NCBI GenBank assembly: GCA_021775415.1
Contig: JAJFHV010000014.1
Span: 1 to 64,000 of the forward strand
DNA: 64,000 nt
Direction of reading: 5' to 3'
Source of the DNA: Hyphomicrobiales bacterium
GTDB lineage: Bacteria; Pseudomonadota; Alphaproteobacteria; Rhizobiales; Rhizobiaceae
The notes under the pieces were generated by a model, which was given only the letters and a program-made list of their open reading frames with translations, had not been told where the DNA came from and did not search any database. Below are positions 44,003 to 52,891 of the stretch, piece by piece (the first letter of the stretch is position 1; the number at the start of each line of letters is the position of its first letter). A program made the translations under genes and the position numbers.

Positions 44003-44818
44003 CTACCAGTGTGCGCCGGCATTTATCTGGATATCTTCCATGGTAAGCCCTGGAGCTGTTTCTCCGCACAAAAACCCTATGAGCGCAGCGATTTCTTCCG
44101 GCTGAACCAGGCGTTGTTGGGGAAGGGAATCGCTCATGTTTTTGATTTCCTGTTCATAGGAAGTGTTGTTTTGGGTTGCCATCAGCCGGGCACTTTCACG
44201 CAGCATATCGGTTTCCACCCAAGTCGGGCTAACTGCATTGCAACTGACACCATGGCACGCGCCCTCAAGGGCTACCGCGCGGGTGAGGCCCAAAAGGCCG
44301 CTCTTGGAAGCACAATAAGCCGAATGGGTTTCCTTCGCTGAGCGGGCAGCGGTTGAGGCAACGTTGACAATCCGTCCCCATTTGCGCTCGATCATTCCAG
44401 GCAGGCATGCCCGCATCATCAAAAAGGATCCGGTGAGATTTGCCTCAAGAACATTGTTCCAGTCCTGCAGTGCGTGACCACATACCGTTTGGTGCACACT
44501 GACACCGGCTGAATTCACCAGCACATCGATTTCACCCAGCTCAGTGCGAACAGCATTGGTGAAATCCGCGACAGATTCTTCTGACCGCACATCCAGTCCG
44601 CGAATAAAGACATCTTTACCAAGCGTATCTTGCGCCTCGCCTGCAAGTTCGGGATCACTCGCCCGCCTTGTTCCTACGGCAACCCGCATTCCCAGATCGC
44701 GAAGATGTTTGGTGGTTGCAAGGCCGATACCGTTGAGGCCGCCAGTGACAATTGCAATGCGTGGTTTGGAAATGGTCCCGCTCCAGTTAATTGGAATATG
44801 CTCGTATTCAGTCGGCAA
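44003..44818 (-). CDS. Short-chain dehydrogenase/reductase (FabG/PhaB-like)
   Basis: About 271 residues if started at TTG 44818; GTG 44824 is equally possible and no clear ribosome-binding site decides. Rossmann motif VTGGLNGIGLA (about 24-34), NSAG (about 100), catalytic Ser in IVNVAST (about 151) and YCASKSG (about 166-172). A 3-oxoacyl-ACP/acetoacetyl-CoA reductase-type reaction with NAD(P)H is likely, but the substrate is open. Its start overlaps the mipZ end. Confidence 0.87.
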   Translation of the reverse strand: MPTEYEHIPINWSGTISKPRIAIVTGGLNGIGLATTKHLRDLGMRVAVGTRRASDPELAGEAQDTLGKDVFIRGLDVRSEESVADFTNAVRTELGEIDVLVNSAGVSVHQTVCGHALQDWNNVLEANLTGSFLMMRACLPGMIERKWGRIVNVASTAARSAKETHSAYCASKSGLLGLTRAVALEGACHGVSCNAVSPTWVETDMLRESARLMATQNNTSYEQEIKNMSDSLPQQRLVQPEEIAALIGFLCGETAPGLTMEDIQINAGAHW

Positions 44819-45728
44819 GCACACCCATATCCTGGATCGGCCTGTCAGCATTTTCTAGCCAGGTACGTCGTGCCTGGGCACGTTTGCGACCTAGTTCGTC
44901 AATGGGCAGTTTCAAGGTTGCGACAAGTGCCCGTACTTCCTGCCGCGCAGAAAGATGTGCCAATCGTGGACTTACACCCAGCGTTTCTTCGTCCATATCA
45001 TCCAGCGCGGTAAGCCCCATCGGGAACAGTTCGCGATACACGACACGTTCTGAAAAGCCCTCAGCCAATCGACAACCAAGTCGCATGGAGAGGTCTTTGA
45101 GGCTCTGCAGCATATTTTCCTTGTTACGCGCACTGATCTGGGTGAGGCGATTGCGCATCACCACCCAGTCGAGAAGACCATTGTCAACACGCCGACGGTG
45201 GCGCCGCGCCTCGCGGACTGTTTTTGCATAATGTGAAACATCGGTCACATCACCTGTTTCAGAATCGATATGCCCAAGCACGTCAAAATCGACATAGGAG
45301 TCATTCATTGGCGTCACCAATGTGTCAGCCATGGAGTGGCAAAGCCGCATCAAATAGCCATCATGGCCTGGCGTATCGATTAAAATGAAGTCGTGTGTAC
45401 GCTCGATTCGGCTGACGATATTAGTGAACTGTTCCAGTTCCTCACCTTCTCGCTCTGAGATCAAATCACCGCTTACTTGTCCCAAAGAGAAATGATCGGG
45501 CTGCGAAAGCCCAATTCCTCTTTTGTGCGACCAGATTTTTCGGTTTTCAAGGTAACGGGTAAAGCTGAGTTGGCGGGTGTCGAGATCGATTGTGGCTACC
45601 TTGTAACCAGCATTTGTCAATGCGACAGCCAAATGCATCACGGTCGTGGTTTTGCCTGAACCACCTTTTTCGTTACCACAAACAATGACATAGGCCTGTT
45701 TGTCCGGTGTACTAACTAAATTACGCAT
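44808..45728 (-). CDS. mipZ: Division-plane positioning ATPase MipZ
   Basis: 306 residues from ATG 45728 (TTG 45737 also possible). ParA/MinD-type deviant Walker A GNEKGGSGKTTTVMHLA (about 17-33). MipZ-specific pieces are FILIDTPGHDGYL (about 113), VTPMNDSYVDFDVLG (about 135), LDWVVMRNRLTQISARN (about 186) and VYRELFPMGLTALDD (about 231). MipZ forms gradients from ParB-bound origins and inhibits FtsZ near the poles. This is a marker of alphaproteobacteria without Min. Confidence 0.93.
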   Translation of the reverse strand: MRNLVSTPDKQAYVIVCGNEKGGSGKTTTVMHLAVALTNAGYKVATIDLDTRQLSFTRYLENRKIWSHKRGIGLSQPDHFSLGQVSGDLISEREGEELEQFTNIVSRIERTHDFILIDTPGHDGYLMRLCHSMADTLVTPMNDSYVDFDVLGHIDSETGDVTDVSHYAKTVREARRHRRRVDNGLLDWVVMRNRLTQISARNKENMLQSLKDLSMRLGCRLAEGFSERVVYRELFPMGLTALDDMDEETLGVSPRLAHLSARQEVRALVATLKLPIDELGRKRAQARRTWLENADRPIQDMGVLAD

Positions 45729-45856
45729 GTTACCCAACTTAGAAGCCCCTGCCTCTAGGAGATACTGTTGTTCAAATCCGGGAAAATTTCAATACCTTAC
45801 CTAACGTAATTTTAGTAAAAATTTATCTTGGTAAACACGAAACGCGTGGCAGGGCG

Positions 45857-46294
45857 CTACAAAAGCCCTAAATTCGACAGTTCAATTCGTAGATCTTGCG
45901 GCAAAGCATTCAGGCCTGTGCTTGCATTGCCAATATCTGCCGGTGTGTCCTCGGGCTTAAGATATCGCCATCCCTGAAATGCACGTCTGGGATGCCACTC
46001 GGTGAGGATCAAGCGCGGCTCCATCACGATGTCGCAGCGACGAATGCCATCCTTGTCAGTGAACGGACGAATGTCGGTGATAATCTGTCTGACTTGAATG
46101 TTGCCCTTGATGACCCAGTACAGTGAGCCACCATCAAGAATTTCATCGCGGCGCTTGGGTACCATTCGTGTTGTGTGGGTGCGAATTTCTTCTGCACTTT
46201 CACGCCGACGCTCCGCAATATGATAGTCAACCCACGCCTGCAATTCCTCAACTGCAGCTATACCTACACATAATTTAACCAGATTGAGCGCCAT
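45857..46294 (-). CDS. DUF1489-family protein
   Basis: 145 residues, beginning MALNLVKLCVGIAAVEELQAW. It carries DEILDGGSLYWVIKGNIQVRQ (about 50-70, in parts) and RRAFQGWRYLKPEDTPADI (about 102-120), hallmarks of DUF1489. The family is widespread in alphaproteobacteria and of unknown function. It lies between sdaA and mipZ on the same strand with gaps of 60 and 128 bases. Confidence 0.88.
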   Translation of the reverse strand: MALNLVKLCVGIAAVEELQAWVDYHIAERRRESAEEIRTHTTRMVPKRRDEILDGGSLYWVIKGNIQVRQIITDIRPFTDKDGIRRCDIVMEPRLILTEWHPRRAFQGWRYLKPEDTPADIGNASTGLNALPQDLRIELSNLGLL

Positions 46295-46354
46295 TCGGGC
46301 ATTCTAGCCGGGATGAGAGAAAGGGGCCAGTAACAGAATTGTCTGATCCACAGA

Positions 46355-47731
46355 TCAGCATTCAACAACATTAACTGCGAGACCACCCTGGCTTGTTTCC
46401 TTGTAACGCGCATTCATGTCGCGTCCGGTATCGAACATGGTTTTGATGCAGGCATCCAGCGAGACGAAATGCGTGCCATCCCCTCGCATTGCAAGCGATG
46501 CGGCGGACACCGCCTTTATCGCGCCAAGGCCATTTCTTTCAATGCACGGGATTTGCACCAGGCCTCCAATGGGATCGCAGGTCATCCCGAGGTGGTGTTC
46601 GAGCGCAATCTCTGCAGCATTTTCAATTTGTTCCGGGGTGCCGCCCATGAGGGCTGCCAGTCCACCGGCAGCCATCGCAGATGCAGAGCCGACTTCACCC
46701 TGGCAACCAACCTCGGCACCAGAAATGGATGCGTTGTGTTTGATTATGCCTCCAAAGGCTGCAGCAGTGAGGAGGTAATTTTCTATCGCCACTGCATCCG
46801 TTTCAGGAAAGAACTTCAAATAGTATTTCAACACTGCTGGAATAACGCCTGCGGCGCCATTGGTTGGCGCGGTTACAACTTTGCTGCCAGCTGCATTTTC
46901 TTCATTTACGGCCATTGCAAATACCTGCAACCAGTCATTCGCAATTAAAGGATTTGGTCGGTTGTTTCTCCACTCTTCCTTTAACTGCTGGAATATTGCA
47001 GCCGAACGTCGTTTTACATGCAAGCCGCCTGGAAGCTCGCCTGATTCACGCAACCCCCGGTCAATGCATTCATCCATGGTTTCCCAAACCTCTGCCAGGC
47101 CTTTGGAAAGCGCTTCGGCAGTCATGGATTGGGTTTCATTGGCGCGTTTCATGCCAGCGATTGTAAGGCCGGATTCTTTGGCCATCTCGAGCATTTGGGC
47201 AGCATTGTCAAACGGGTAGGGAACCCGTTCAGCGCGCGTCATCTTCTTGTGCTCAAGTGCCTTGAGGCGCTCATTGTCGACAACAAAACCGCCCCCAATC
47301 GAGAAATAAACCTGCATATGTATTTTGCGATTATCTTCAGACCATGCGCAAAAAGTCATGCCATTGCTATGCGTTCGTAGCAGCGTTCTGTAGTCAAAGA
47401 TCAGATCGCGATCAGGATCAAACTCGTAAATGCGATGCCCTTGTGGCGACACTTTTTTCTCTTGCCGAATGCGGGAAACCATTTCTGCGATTTGATCCGG
47501 GTCGATTTTCGCCGGATGCTCCCCTGCCAGACCCAAGATGATTGCCCGGTCCGTGGCGTGCCCTTTGCCGGTAAAGGCGAGTGAGCCATGCAGCGATACG
47601 GTGATCCGCGCTATGTCTTTCAGCTCTTTGATTTCTTCCAAAAAGTACCCGGCAGCAATCATCGGCCCTACCGTATGCGACGAGGATGGGCCAATACCGA
47701 TCTTGAACAATTCAAACACAGATAAAAACAT
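46355..47731 (-). CDS. sdaA: L-serine ammonia-lyase, iron-sulfur type
   Basis: 458 residues, single-chain enzyme converting L-serine to pyruvate and ammonia. The beta domain at the N-terminus contains FKIGIGPSSSHTVGPM (about 9-24). The alpha domain holds NEENAAGSKVVTAPTNGAAGVIPAV (about 277-301). Cysteines in EVGCQGEVGSASAMAAGG, GMTCDPIGG and IPCIERNG are the likely [4Fe-4S] ligands. A short CTGATC/GATCAG hairpin at 46343-46358 straddles the stop codon. Confidence 0.95.
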   Translation of the reverse strand: MFLSVFELFKIGIGPSSSHTVGPMIAAGYFLEEIKELKDIARITVSLHGSLAFTGKGHATDRAIILGLAGEHPAKIDPDQIAEMVSRIRQEKKVSPQGHRIYEFDPDRDLIFDYRTLLRTHSNGMTFCAWSEDNRKIHMQVYFSIGGGFVVDNERLKALEHKKMTRAERVPYPFDNAAQMLEMAKESGLTIAGMKRANETQSMTAEALSKGLAEVWETMDECIDRGLRESGELPGGLHVKRRSAAIFQQLKEEWRNNRPNPLIANDWLQVFAMAVNEENAAGSKVVTAPTNGAAGVIPAVLKYYLKFFPETDAVAIENYLLTAAAFGGIIKHNASISGAEVGCQGEVGSASAMAAGGLAALMGGTPEQIENAAEIALEHHLGMTCDPIGGLVQIPCIERNGLGAIKAVSAASLAMRGDGTHFVSLDACIKTMFDTGRDMNARYKETSQGGLAVNVVEC

Positions 47732-47784
47732 GATTGCTTATCTCAAATGTTATAGCAATTCGCTACAGGCTCTCCCAACACTTG

Positions 47785-47822
47785 TCTAATAAAAAAGGCT
47801 GGTCCTTGGACCAGCCCTTTTA
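47785..47822 (-). terminator. Terminator after the 41-residue membrane gene
   Basis: GGCTGGTCC (47797-47805) is exactly complementary to GGACCAGCC (47808-47816), flanked by six A on the plus-strand left side. Read on the minus strand, the stem is followed by TTTTTT. CTTTT on the other side allows some two-way function. Confidence 0.85.
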
Positions 47823-47841
47823 GTATAAAATTCTGCTCGGG

Positions 47842-47967
47842 TTACTGTGCTGCCACCGCTGCCACTTCAACGCCGCCGATCATACCGGCGATAATTGTAA
47901 TACCCACAAATATTGCGATCGCAAAAATCGCCACATTCCATACCGAACCTTGAGCTCTGTCTTCCAT
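47842..47967 (-). CDS. 41-residue single-span membrane protein
   Basis: The frame from ATG 47967 (GACGGGGTAAAA upstream) encodes MEDRAQGSVWNVAIFAIAIF, then a glycine-rich hydrophobic stretch and VEVAAVAAQ. One membrane helix spans about residues 10-31. It has its own strong terminator 26 bases downstream, which supports a real monocistronic gene. No family assigned. Confidence 0.6.
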   Translation of the reverse strand: MEDRAQGSVWNVAIFAIAIFVGITIIAGMIGGVEVAAVAAQ

Positions 47968-48205
47968 TTTTACCCCGTCTGTAACTATATTTTAGCACCG
48001 CTTGCGGGAGCCTTCATGTTGTCGCGCTTACCTATTCCGTAAGGTGCAATTTCGCAAGGCCAAAGTGTCGCAAAATCGCCTTAATTCGTGCACTCCTGCT
48101 ATGCGCCATTTGCATGGGAAGCTGGTGGATTTTCAATTCGACTTGGTTTGTTGTGTTAATGATGCAAAAGGTGCACTGAAACTGCTCTCAAGTCAGGGTT
48201 TTGTC

Positions 48206-49138
48206 GTGAAATTAATTTCAAAACCAACTCCGGTCGATCTTGCTTTAATTGGCTTGACCGCATTGATCATGGCTTCCGCATTCACAGCCATAAAATATTC
48301 CATTGTGGATATAGGGCCGTATTGGGCGGCAACCGGCCGTGTGGCCATTGGATTTGCAGCACTTCTGCCTTTCTGCATAACGAAGGGATTCGCATGGCCA
48401 AAGGATTTGCGCTCGTGGGCTTTGATTATTCTGATTGCCAATCTGAATATGGTAATTCCCTTCGCTCTGATTGCGTGGGGATTGCAACATACACAGGCCG
48501 GCGTCGCTGCATTGTTGATGGGCTGTGCCCCATTTGTTGCAATGGTACTCAGTCATTTTTTCACCCGGGATGACCGCATCAATCTGCTCAAGGTATTTGC
48601 CGTGTTGTTTGGCCTTTCCGGCATTCTTTTGATCGTCGGTGCGGACGCGATTTTGGGCCTGAAAACTTCCGCACTTCACGCTCAACTTGCGATCATCGCG
48701 GCCGCCTGCTGCTACGCAATCTCCGGGATCCTTATACGAAAGGTAGATGTGAAACCGGTTTCTTTCACGGGATTGGCTTTGGGTATTGGTACTGCGTGCT
48801 TGATTGTGCTGTCCCTCATCGTTGACGGTTTGCCGGACAAAATGCCCGGTCAGGATGGGTGGATAGCTCTGCTTTGGCTCGGTCTGTTTCCGACCGGCCT
48901 GGGCTATATTTTGCGTTTTTACCTTGTCCAGCGGGTTGGTGTTTCAGTATTTTCAGTTGGAATGAATTTGGTGCCCGTTGCGGGGGTCTTTATCGCTGCT
49001 GCAGTATTGGGCGAAGTTGTGGGGCCGAAGACGGCGGGCGCCCTTGGGCTTGTTTTGATTGGGTTGTTCCTCGCACAGTTGGGCTCACGAAGAATTGTTG
49101 TAAAGAACGACGCATCTGCAATATCGGTTGGTAAGTAA
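48206..49138 (+). CDS. EamA-family (DMT) transporter
   Basis: 310 residues from GTG 48206 (CAGGGTTTTGTC upstream); the same frame is open to 48002, but the extra 68 residues are not transporter-like. Ten predicted helices in two EamA repeats: ALIMASAFTAIKYSIVDIGPYW with GRVAIGFAALLPF in the first, and SVGMNLVPVAGVFIAAAVLGE near residue 250-270 in the second. Substrate unknown. The stop overlaps the next gene by one base (TAATG). Confidence 0.85.
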   Translation: MKLISKPTPVDLALIGLTALIMASAFTAIKYSIVDIGPYWAATGRVAIGFAALLPFCITKGFAWPKDLRSWALIILIANLNMVIPFALIAWGLQHTQAGVAALLMGCAPFVAMVLSHFFTRDDRINLLKVFAVLFGLSGILLIVGADAILGLKTSALHAQLAIIAAACCYAISGILIRKVDVKPVSFTGLALGIGTACLIVLSLIVDGLPDKMPGQDGWIALLWLGLFPTGLGYILRFYLVQRVGVSVFSVGMNLVPVAGVFIAAAVLGEVVGPKTAGALGLVLIGLFLAQLGSRRIVVKNDASAISVGK

Positions 49139-49890
49139 TGATAGATACAACCGCAGCGCCGCCATCGAACCGGATCCTGTTATTGGACTGGGCGCGTGGT
49201 GTCGCATTTGTTGCCATGGCAATTTTCCATTTTGCCTTTGACCTTCAAATGTTCGGTGTGGTTGCGCCTGACTTCACGCTTCAACCCGAATGGAAATATT
49301 TTGCCCGGTCGATCGCCAGCAGCTTTCTGTTTCTGGTTGGTTTCAGTGCATTCCTGGCGCATCGCAACGGTATCCGTTGGCATGGCTGGTGGTTCCGGTT
49401 TGCAAAAATCGCCGGGGCTGCGTTGCTTGTAACCATCGGGACCTGGATTTTTATACCCAACGAATTCATATTCTTCGGTATCCTGCACTCGATTGCAGCC
49501 GCGAGCCTGCTGGTGCTGATGTTCCTGCGCATTCCCTGGTGGATGAACATCGTGCTTGCAATTGCTGTTTATGGTTTACGAGCCTGGGGGCGAACGGACT
49601 TACTCGACGCACCACTCTGGTGGTGGACAGGATTATCCCAAATCAGCCCGCAGTCGGTTGATTATGTTCCCTTGTTCCCCTGGTTTGCACCGGTGCTGTT
49701 GGGACTAGCAGTATCTCAATTTGCGGTTAAATTTGGTTGGATTGAAATGCTGGCGGTTCCGGCATTGGCGGGGAAAACCGCTTCTGCGTTGCGATTTGTC
49801 GGTCGGCACAGTTTGGTATTTTATCTACTGCATCAACCGGTAATGATCGCGATACTCTATTCGGTTTTGTTTCTCAGCGGCTATATTTGA
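49138..49890 (+). CDS. DUF1624 / heparan-alpha-glucosaminide acetyltransferase-like membrane protein
   Basis: 250 residues with about seven to eight membrane helices. N-terminal RILLLDWARGVAFVAMAIFHFAFDL (about 12-36, in parts) is the conserved opening of the DUF1624 acyltransferase-like group; LVFYLLHQPVMIAIL is near the end. A transmembrane acyl-transfer role is likely by family. It is coupled to the EamA gene and overlaps the convergent GNAT gene by 17 bases. Confidence 0.85.
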   Translation: MIDTTAAPPSNRILLLDWARGVAFVAMAIFHFAFDLQMFGVVAPDFTLQPEWKYFARSIASSFLFLVGFSAFLAHRNGIRWHGWWFRFAKIAGAALLVTIGTWIFIPNEFIFFGILHSIAAASLLVLMFLRIPWWMNIVLAIAVYGLRAWGRTDLLDAPLWWWTGLSQISPQSVDYVPLFPWFAPVLLGLAVSQFAVKFGWIEMLAVPALAGKTASALRFVGRHSLVFYLLHQPVMIAILYSVLFLSGYI

Positions 49891-50311
49891 TGAATGGCGT
49901 GAGCTTGGCAACCTTGTCGTAAAGTCGGCGTCCGGCGGTGTTGAAATCCTGTGTAAGCCAATACACGGTTTCACAGTCTCGCTCATCCGCAACTGCATAA
50001 ACTGCTTCTATCAGTTTTCGGCCGATGCCTTTTCCACGTGATTCTGGAACCGTGTAAAGATCATTGAGGTAAATGCGCTGTTTGGGAGACCAGGTGGTCG
50101 CATGAAACAGGTAATGGGTTAGCCCAAGAAGCTTGCCATCCTCTTCCGCAACCAGACAACGCGGTCCATCCGGTTCACCCGCGAGCAGGCGTTCCCAGGT
50201 ATTGTCAGTCACCGCATCCAGATTGGTCTCGTAGAAATCCTGATAACCCTTCCACAGGACCTGCCATTGATCGCGATCTTCTGCTTTAAGTGATCGTACA
50301 ACAATCGTCAT
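49874..50311 (-). CDS. GNAT-family N-acetyltransferase
   Basis: 145 residues, single GNAT domain. Acetyl-CoA binding motif A is LYTVPESRGKGIGRKLIEAVYAVA (about 88-111). It begins MTIVVRSLKAEDRDQW, with DPYW-like substrate residues not obvious. Acceptor unknown. It follows the MerR-type gene by 18 bases on the same strand. Its 3' end overlaps the convergent DUF1624 gene. Confidence 0.88.
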   Translation of the reverse strand: MTIVVRSLKAEDRDQWQVLWKGYQDFYETNLDAVTDNTWERLLAGEPDGPRCLVAEEDGKLLGLTHYLFHATTWSPKQRIYLNDLYTVPESRGKGIGRKLIEAVYAVADERDCETVYWLTQDFNTAGRRLYDKVAKLTPFIKYSR

Positions 50312-50329
50312 TCAAACTACCTCCAAATA

Positions 50330-50731
50330 TCAGGTGCCAACCGCAAGTTCCGCCAACCGGCCGAGACACTGTTTTTCCACATCGTCCAGCTCGGTAATCG
50401 TTTCGTCGATATCCTGGCGCTTCTGGTGAAGTTGTCCGCGTTTATCGCTGACCTTCTGGATCAAGAGGCGTAGCTGTCCTTCTTCGCCAGGAGGCTCCTT
50501 GTACATTGCAAGGATTTCACGAATTTCCGCAATTGAAAATCCAAGTCGTTTGCCTCGAAGTATCAACATTAGCAGGCGGCGGTCGGCGGGACGAAATAGC
50601 CGGGTTCTGCCGCGCCTGACAGGATGAATCAAATTTTCATCTTCATAAAAACGGATTGTACGGGTAGAAATTCCGAACTCCCGGGTTAGTTCGGTAATCG
50701 TAAAAAATTCTTTGGCGTCAGGTGATTTCAA
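50330..50731 (-). CDS. MerR-family transcriptional regulator (LiuR-like)
   Basis: 133 residues from TTG 50731; GTG 50773 gives a longer start and cannot be excluded. N-terminal MerR HTH (FFTITELTREFGISTRTIRFYEDENLI, about 9-36), then RGRTRLFRPADRRLLMLILRGKRLGFS. A coiled-coil dimerisation helix covers about 80-125 (QKRQDIDETITELDDVEKQC). It is closest in form to LiuR/PbrR-type metabolic MerR proteins; no acyl-CoA genes are adjacent. Likely cotranscribed with the GNAT gene. Confidence 0.87.
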   Translation of the reverse strand: MKSPDAKEFFTITELTREFGISTRTIRFYEDENLIHPVRRGRTRLFRPADRRLLMLILRGKRLGFSIAEIREILAMYKEPPGEEGQLRLLIQKVSDKRGQLHQKRQDIDETITELDDVEKQCLGRLAELAVGT

Positions 50732-50788
50732 TCGCCAACATCCCTTGTGCTTCAAACCCAAACATCTATCCACACTTGGGTAAATAGT

Positions 50789-50800
50789 CTTACGTAAAAG
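50789..50800. promoter_or_regulatory. Short palindrome upstream of the MerR-type gene
   Basis: CTTACGTAAAAG contains the perfect 8-base palindrome TTACGTAA (50790-50797), close to the TTACG...CGTAA arms of LiuR-type operators. It lies upstream of the MerR-type gene and downstream of mgtE. Autoregulation is inferred. Confidence 0.3.
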
Positions 50801-50831
50801 TCAATCAGCAAACAGCACACTGCGAGGGAAA

Positions 50832-52253
50832 TCAGATATTGAACCACCATGCAGCCAGTCCCAGGAACGCGAAAAATCCGACCACATCTGTAACAGTTGT
50901 CACAAACACACTTGATGCGATGGCCGGATCCGCACCCATGCGATCCATCGAGATTGGAATGAGAATGCCTGAAAGTGCTGCACACATCATGTTAACAATC
51001 ATTGCCGCGCCAATGATCACGCCAAGTGACTGATTGGAAAACCAAATTGCTGCAATCGTTCCAATGATCAGCGCAAACACCAATCCGTTCAATATTCCCA
51101 CCAGGAATTCGCGCCGGATGGTGCGGTACATGTTGTAACTGTCGATATCACGGGTCGCGAGCGCACGTACTGTGACGGTCATGGATTGGGTGCCAGCATT
51201 GCCTCCCATTGATGCGACGATGGGCATGAGGATCGCCAATGCGACCATTTCCTCGATGGAAGCATTGAATATCCCGATAATCATTGATGCTAGGATCGCG
51301 GTCACCAAATTGATCGCCAGCCACGTAAAGCGTGAGCGTGTAATCTCAAGCACTGAATCTGAAAGCTCTTCATCACCAACACCAGCCAGTCGCTTGATGT
51401 CCTCGTCTGCTTCCTGATGGATAACATCGACCACGTCGTCAATCGTCAGGACGCCAACCAAACGGTTTGCCTCGTCAACTACCGCAGCGGAGACGAGGTC
51501 ATACTGTTCAAACACGCGTGCGGCTTCCTCCTGATCATCCAGCGCATCAATTGGATGAATTGTTTCGCCGGTAATATCTTCGATCTTTACTTTGCGTTGC
51601 GTACGCAAAAGCTCGTCAAGTGCAACTGATCCCAACAATTCAAAGGTTGGGCTGACTACGAAAATTTCGTGAAACCTTTCTGGAAGGTCTTCATCATCGC
51701 GCATGAAATCAATGGTTTGCCCGATGGACCAGAATGGCGGTACCGCGATAAATTCTGTCTGCATGCGACGACCGGCGGTTTCATCTGGATAATCCAGAGA
51801 ACGACGCAATCGCAATCGTTCTTCAAATGGGAGGCGAGCCAGGATTTCTTCCTGGTCAACCTCCTCCATGTCTTCCAGGATGAACACCGCATCGTCAGAA
51901 TCGAGTTCTTGTACCGCATCAGCAATCTGTTCATTGGGAAGGGCATTGACGATTTCAAGTCGTACGCCTTCCTCGACTTCTGTGAGAGAAGCAAAGTCAA
52001 ATGCCTGACCTGCAAGTTTGACAAACGCGGAGCGTTTTTCGGATGAAAGCGCTTCGAGTAGGTCGCCGACCTCCGATTCATGTAGCGGTTCAATGAATTC
52101 TTGAACGGCTTGCCCATCTTTTGCTTCGAGATGAACGTCAAGCTTTTTGAGAAATTCCGGCCGTACCCAGCCATCCTCATCATAGACGAGGCTGACAGTT
52201 GGTTCGGTCTCCACTTCGTGGTTATATAGTTCCGGAGCTTCCCTCATAGACAT
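50832..52253 (-). CDS. mgtE: Magnesium transporter MgtE
   Basis: 473 residues. Cytoplasmic N domain (about 20-150, LHESEVGDLLEALSSEKR and ILEDMEEVDQEEILARLPFEERL), paired CBS domains (about 155-275), a connecting helix and five membrane helices (about 305-473). The channel signature AILMPIVASMGGNAGTQSMTVTVRALA is near 340-366. It is a magnesium-gated channel in the inner membrane. No magnesium riboswitch is recognised upstream. Confidence 0.95.
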   Translation of the reverse strand: MSMREAPELYNHEVETEPTVSLVYDEDGWVRPEFLKKLDVHLEAKDGQAVQEFIEPLHESEVGDLLEALSSEKRSAFVKLAGQAFDFASLTEVEEGVRLEIVNALPNEQIADAVQELDSDDAVFILEDMEEVDQEEILARLPFEERLRLRRSLDYPDETAGRRMQTEFIAVPPFWSIGQTIDFMRDDEDLPERFHEIFVVSPTFELLGSVALDELLRTQRKVKIEDITGETIHPIDALDDQEEAARVFEQYDLVSAAVVDEANRLVGVLTIDDVVDVIHQEADEDIKRLAGVGDEELSDSVLEITRSRFTWLAINLVTAILASMIIGIFNASIEEMVALAILMPIVASMGGNAGTQSMTVTVRALATRDIDSYNMYRTIRREFLVGILNGLVFALIIGTIAAIWFSNQSLGVIIGAAMIVNMMCAALSGILIPISMDRMGADPAIASSVFVTTVTDVVGFFAFLGLAAWWFNI

Positions 52254-52446
52254 ATGCCATTGTAATCAAAGAATGGATTGGCACCGACCAACCCATCTTT
52301 GGGTACGCGTTGGGCGCAGGAAAAACAATGGTGAAGTCCCCAGGATGTATTTTATTGTTGAGGTATGCACGAAGATGTGAGTTTGCCGGCAAATGTGAAA
52401 AGTGCTATTGTCCACCGAATAGCGGTACTAACTAAGGATACTCTCC

Positions 52447-52785
52447 ATGTCGAAATTCCTTGCACCATTGCTAGCGTCTACAGTGTTGATCGTTGGCACG
52501 ATTTCTGCGAACGCGGCTGGATGCCATCGTTCAGTGCAAGCCAGTATGGATGATGGCGTGGTTGCTGCCGCAGCACCAGTAGTTATCGAGGAGACTGTTG
52601 AAGTTGCTGTATCGACGTATGGGGCGGGAAAAGGTCATCTCTGCGAACGCAGCGCTGGATACAGTGAAGCCAACATGAGTGTGGCAGTTTCAGAGATTTC
52701 CGATCTGGAGAGCGCCGAAACCACCTACGCCGAAGCTGTTTCGGCATCGGTAGGGTTTTCTGTTTCGGTGATTGGTACCGAATAG
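52447..52785 (+). CDS. Small secreted protein, unknown
   Basis: 112 residues. Signal peptide about 1-23 (LAPLLASTVLIVGTISANAA, cleavage before GCHRS). The mature chain has two cysteines (in GCHRS and LCERS) that could form a disulfide, and is rich in Ala, Val, Ser and Glu. No family recognised. The start follows AAGGATACTCTCC. It is flanked by mgtE (divergent) and the MetE-like gene. Confidence 0.6.
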   Translation: MSKFLAPLLASTVLIVGTISANAAGCHRSVQASMDDGVVAAAAPVVIEETVEVAVSTYGAGKGHLCERSAGYSEANMSVAVSEISDLESAETTYAEAVSASVGFSVSVIGTE

Positions 52786-52891
52786 TTTTCAAAAACTGAT
52801 TTCCGTTTAAAAAGACAATTCCGGGCTTGCGGCCCGAACTACTCCCGTACACAATCGCGATACGCATTGATGACGAACGGGGGATATTTTC

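Noticed and set aside
43964-44341. 125-codon plus-strand open frame after ccoS
   Set aside because: Mostly antisense to the SDR gene, with no ribosome-binding site.
52254-52446. Magnesium riboswitch in the gap upstream of mgtE
   Set aside because: Only weak short stems are seen (GATTGG/CCAACC-like); nothing resembles an M-box or mgtA-type element.
52786-52891. SAM riboswitch before the MetE-like gene
   Set aside because: The CGGGC/GCCCG hairpin is short and no SAM-I, SAM-II or SAM-V core sequence is present.
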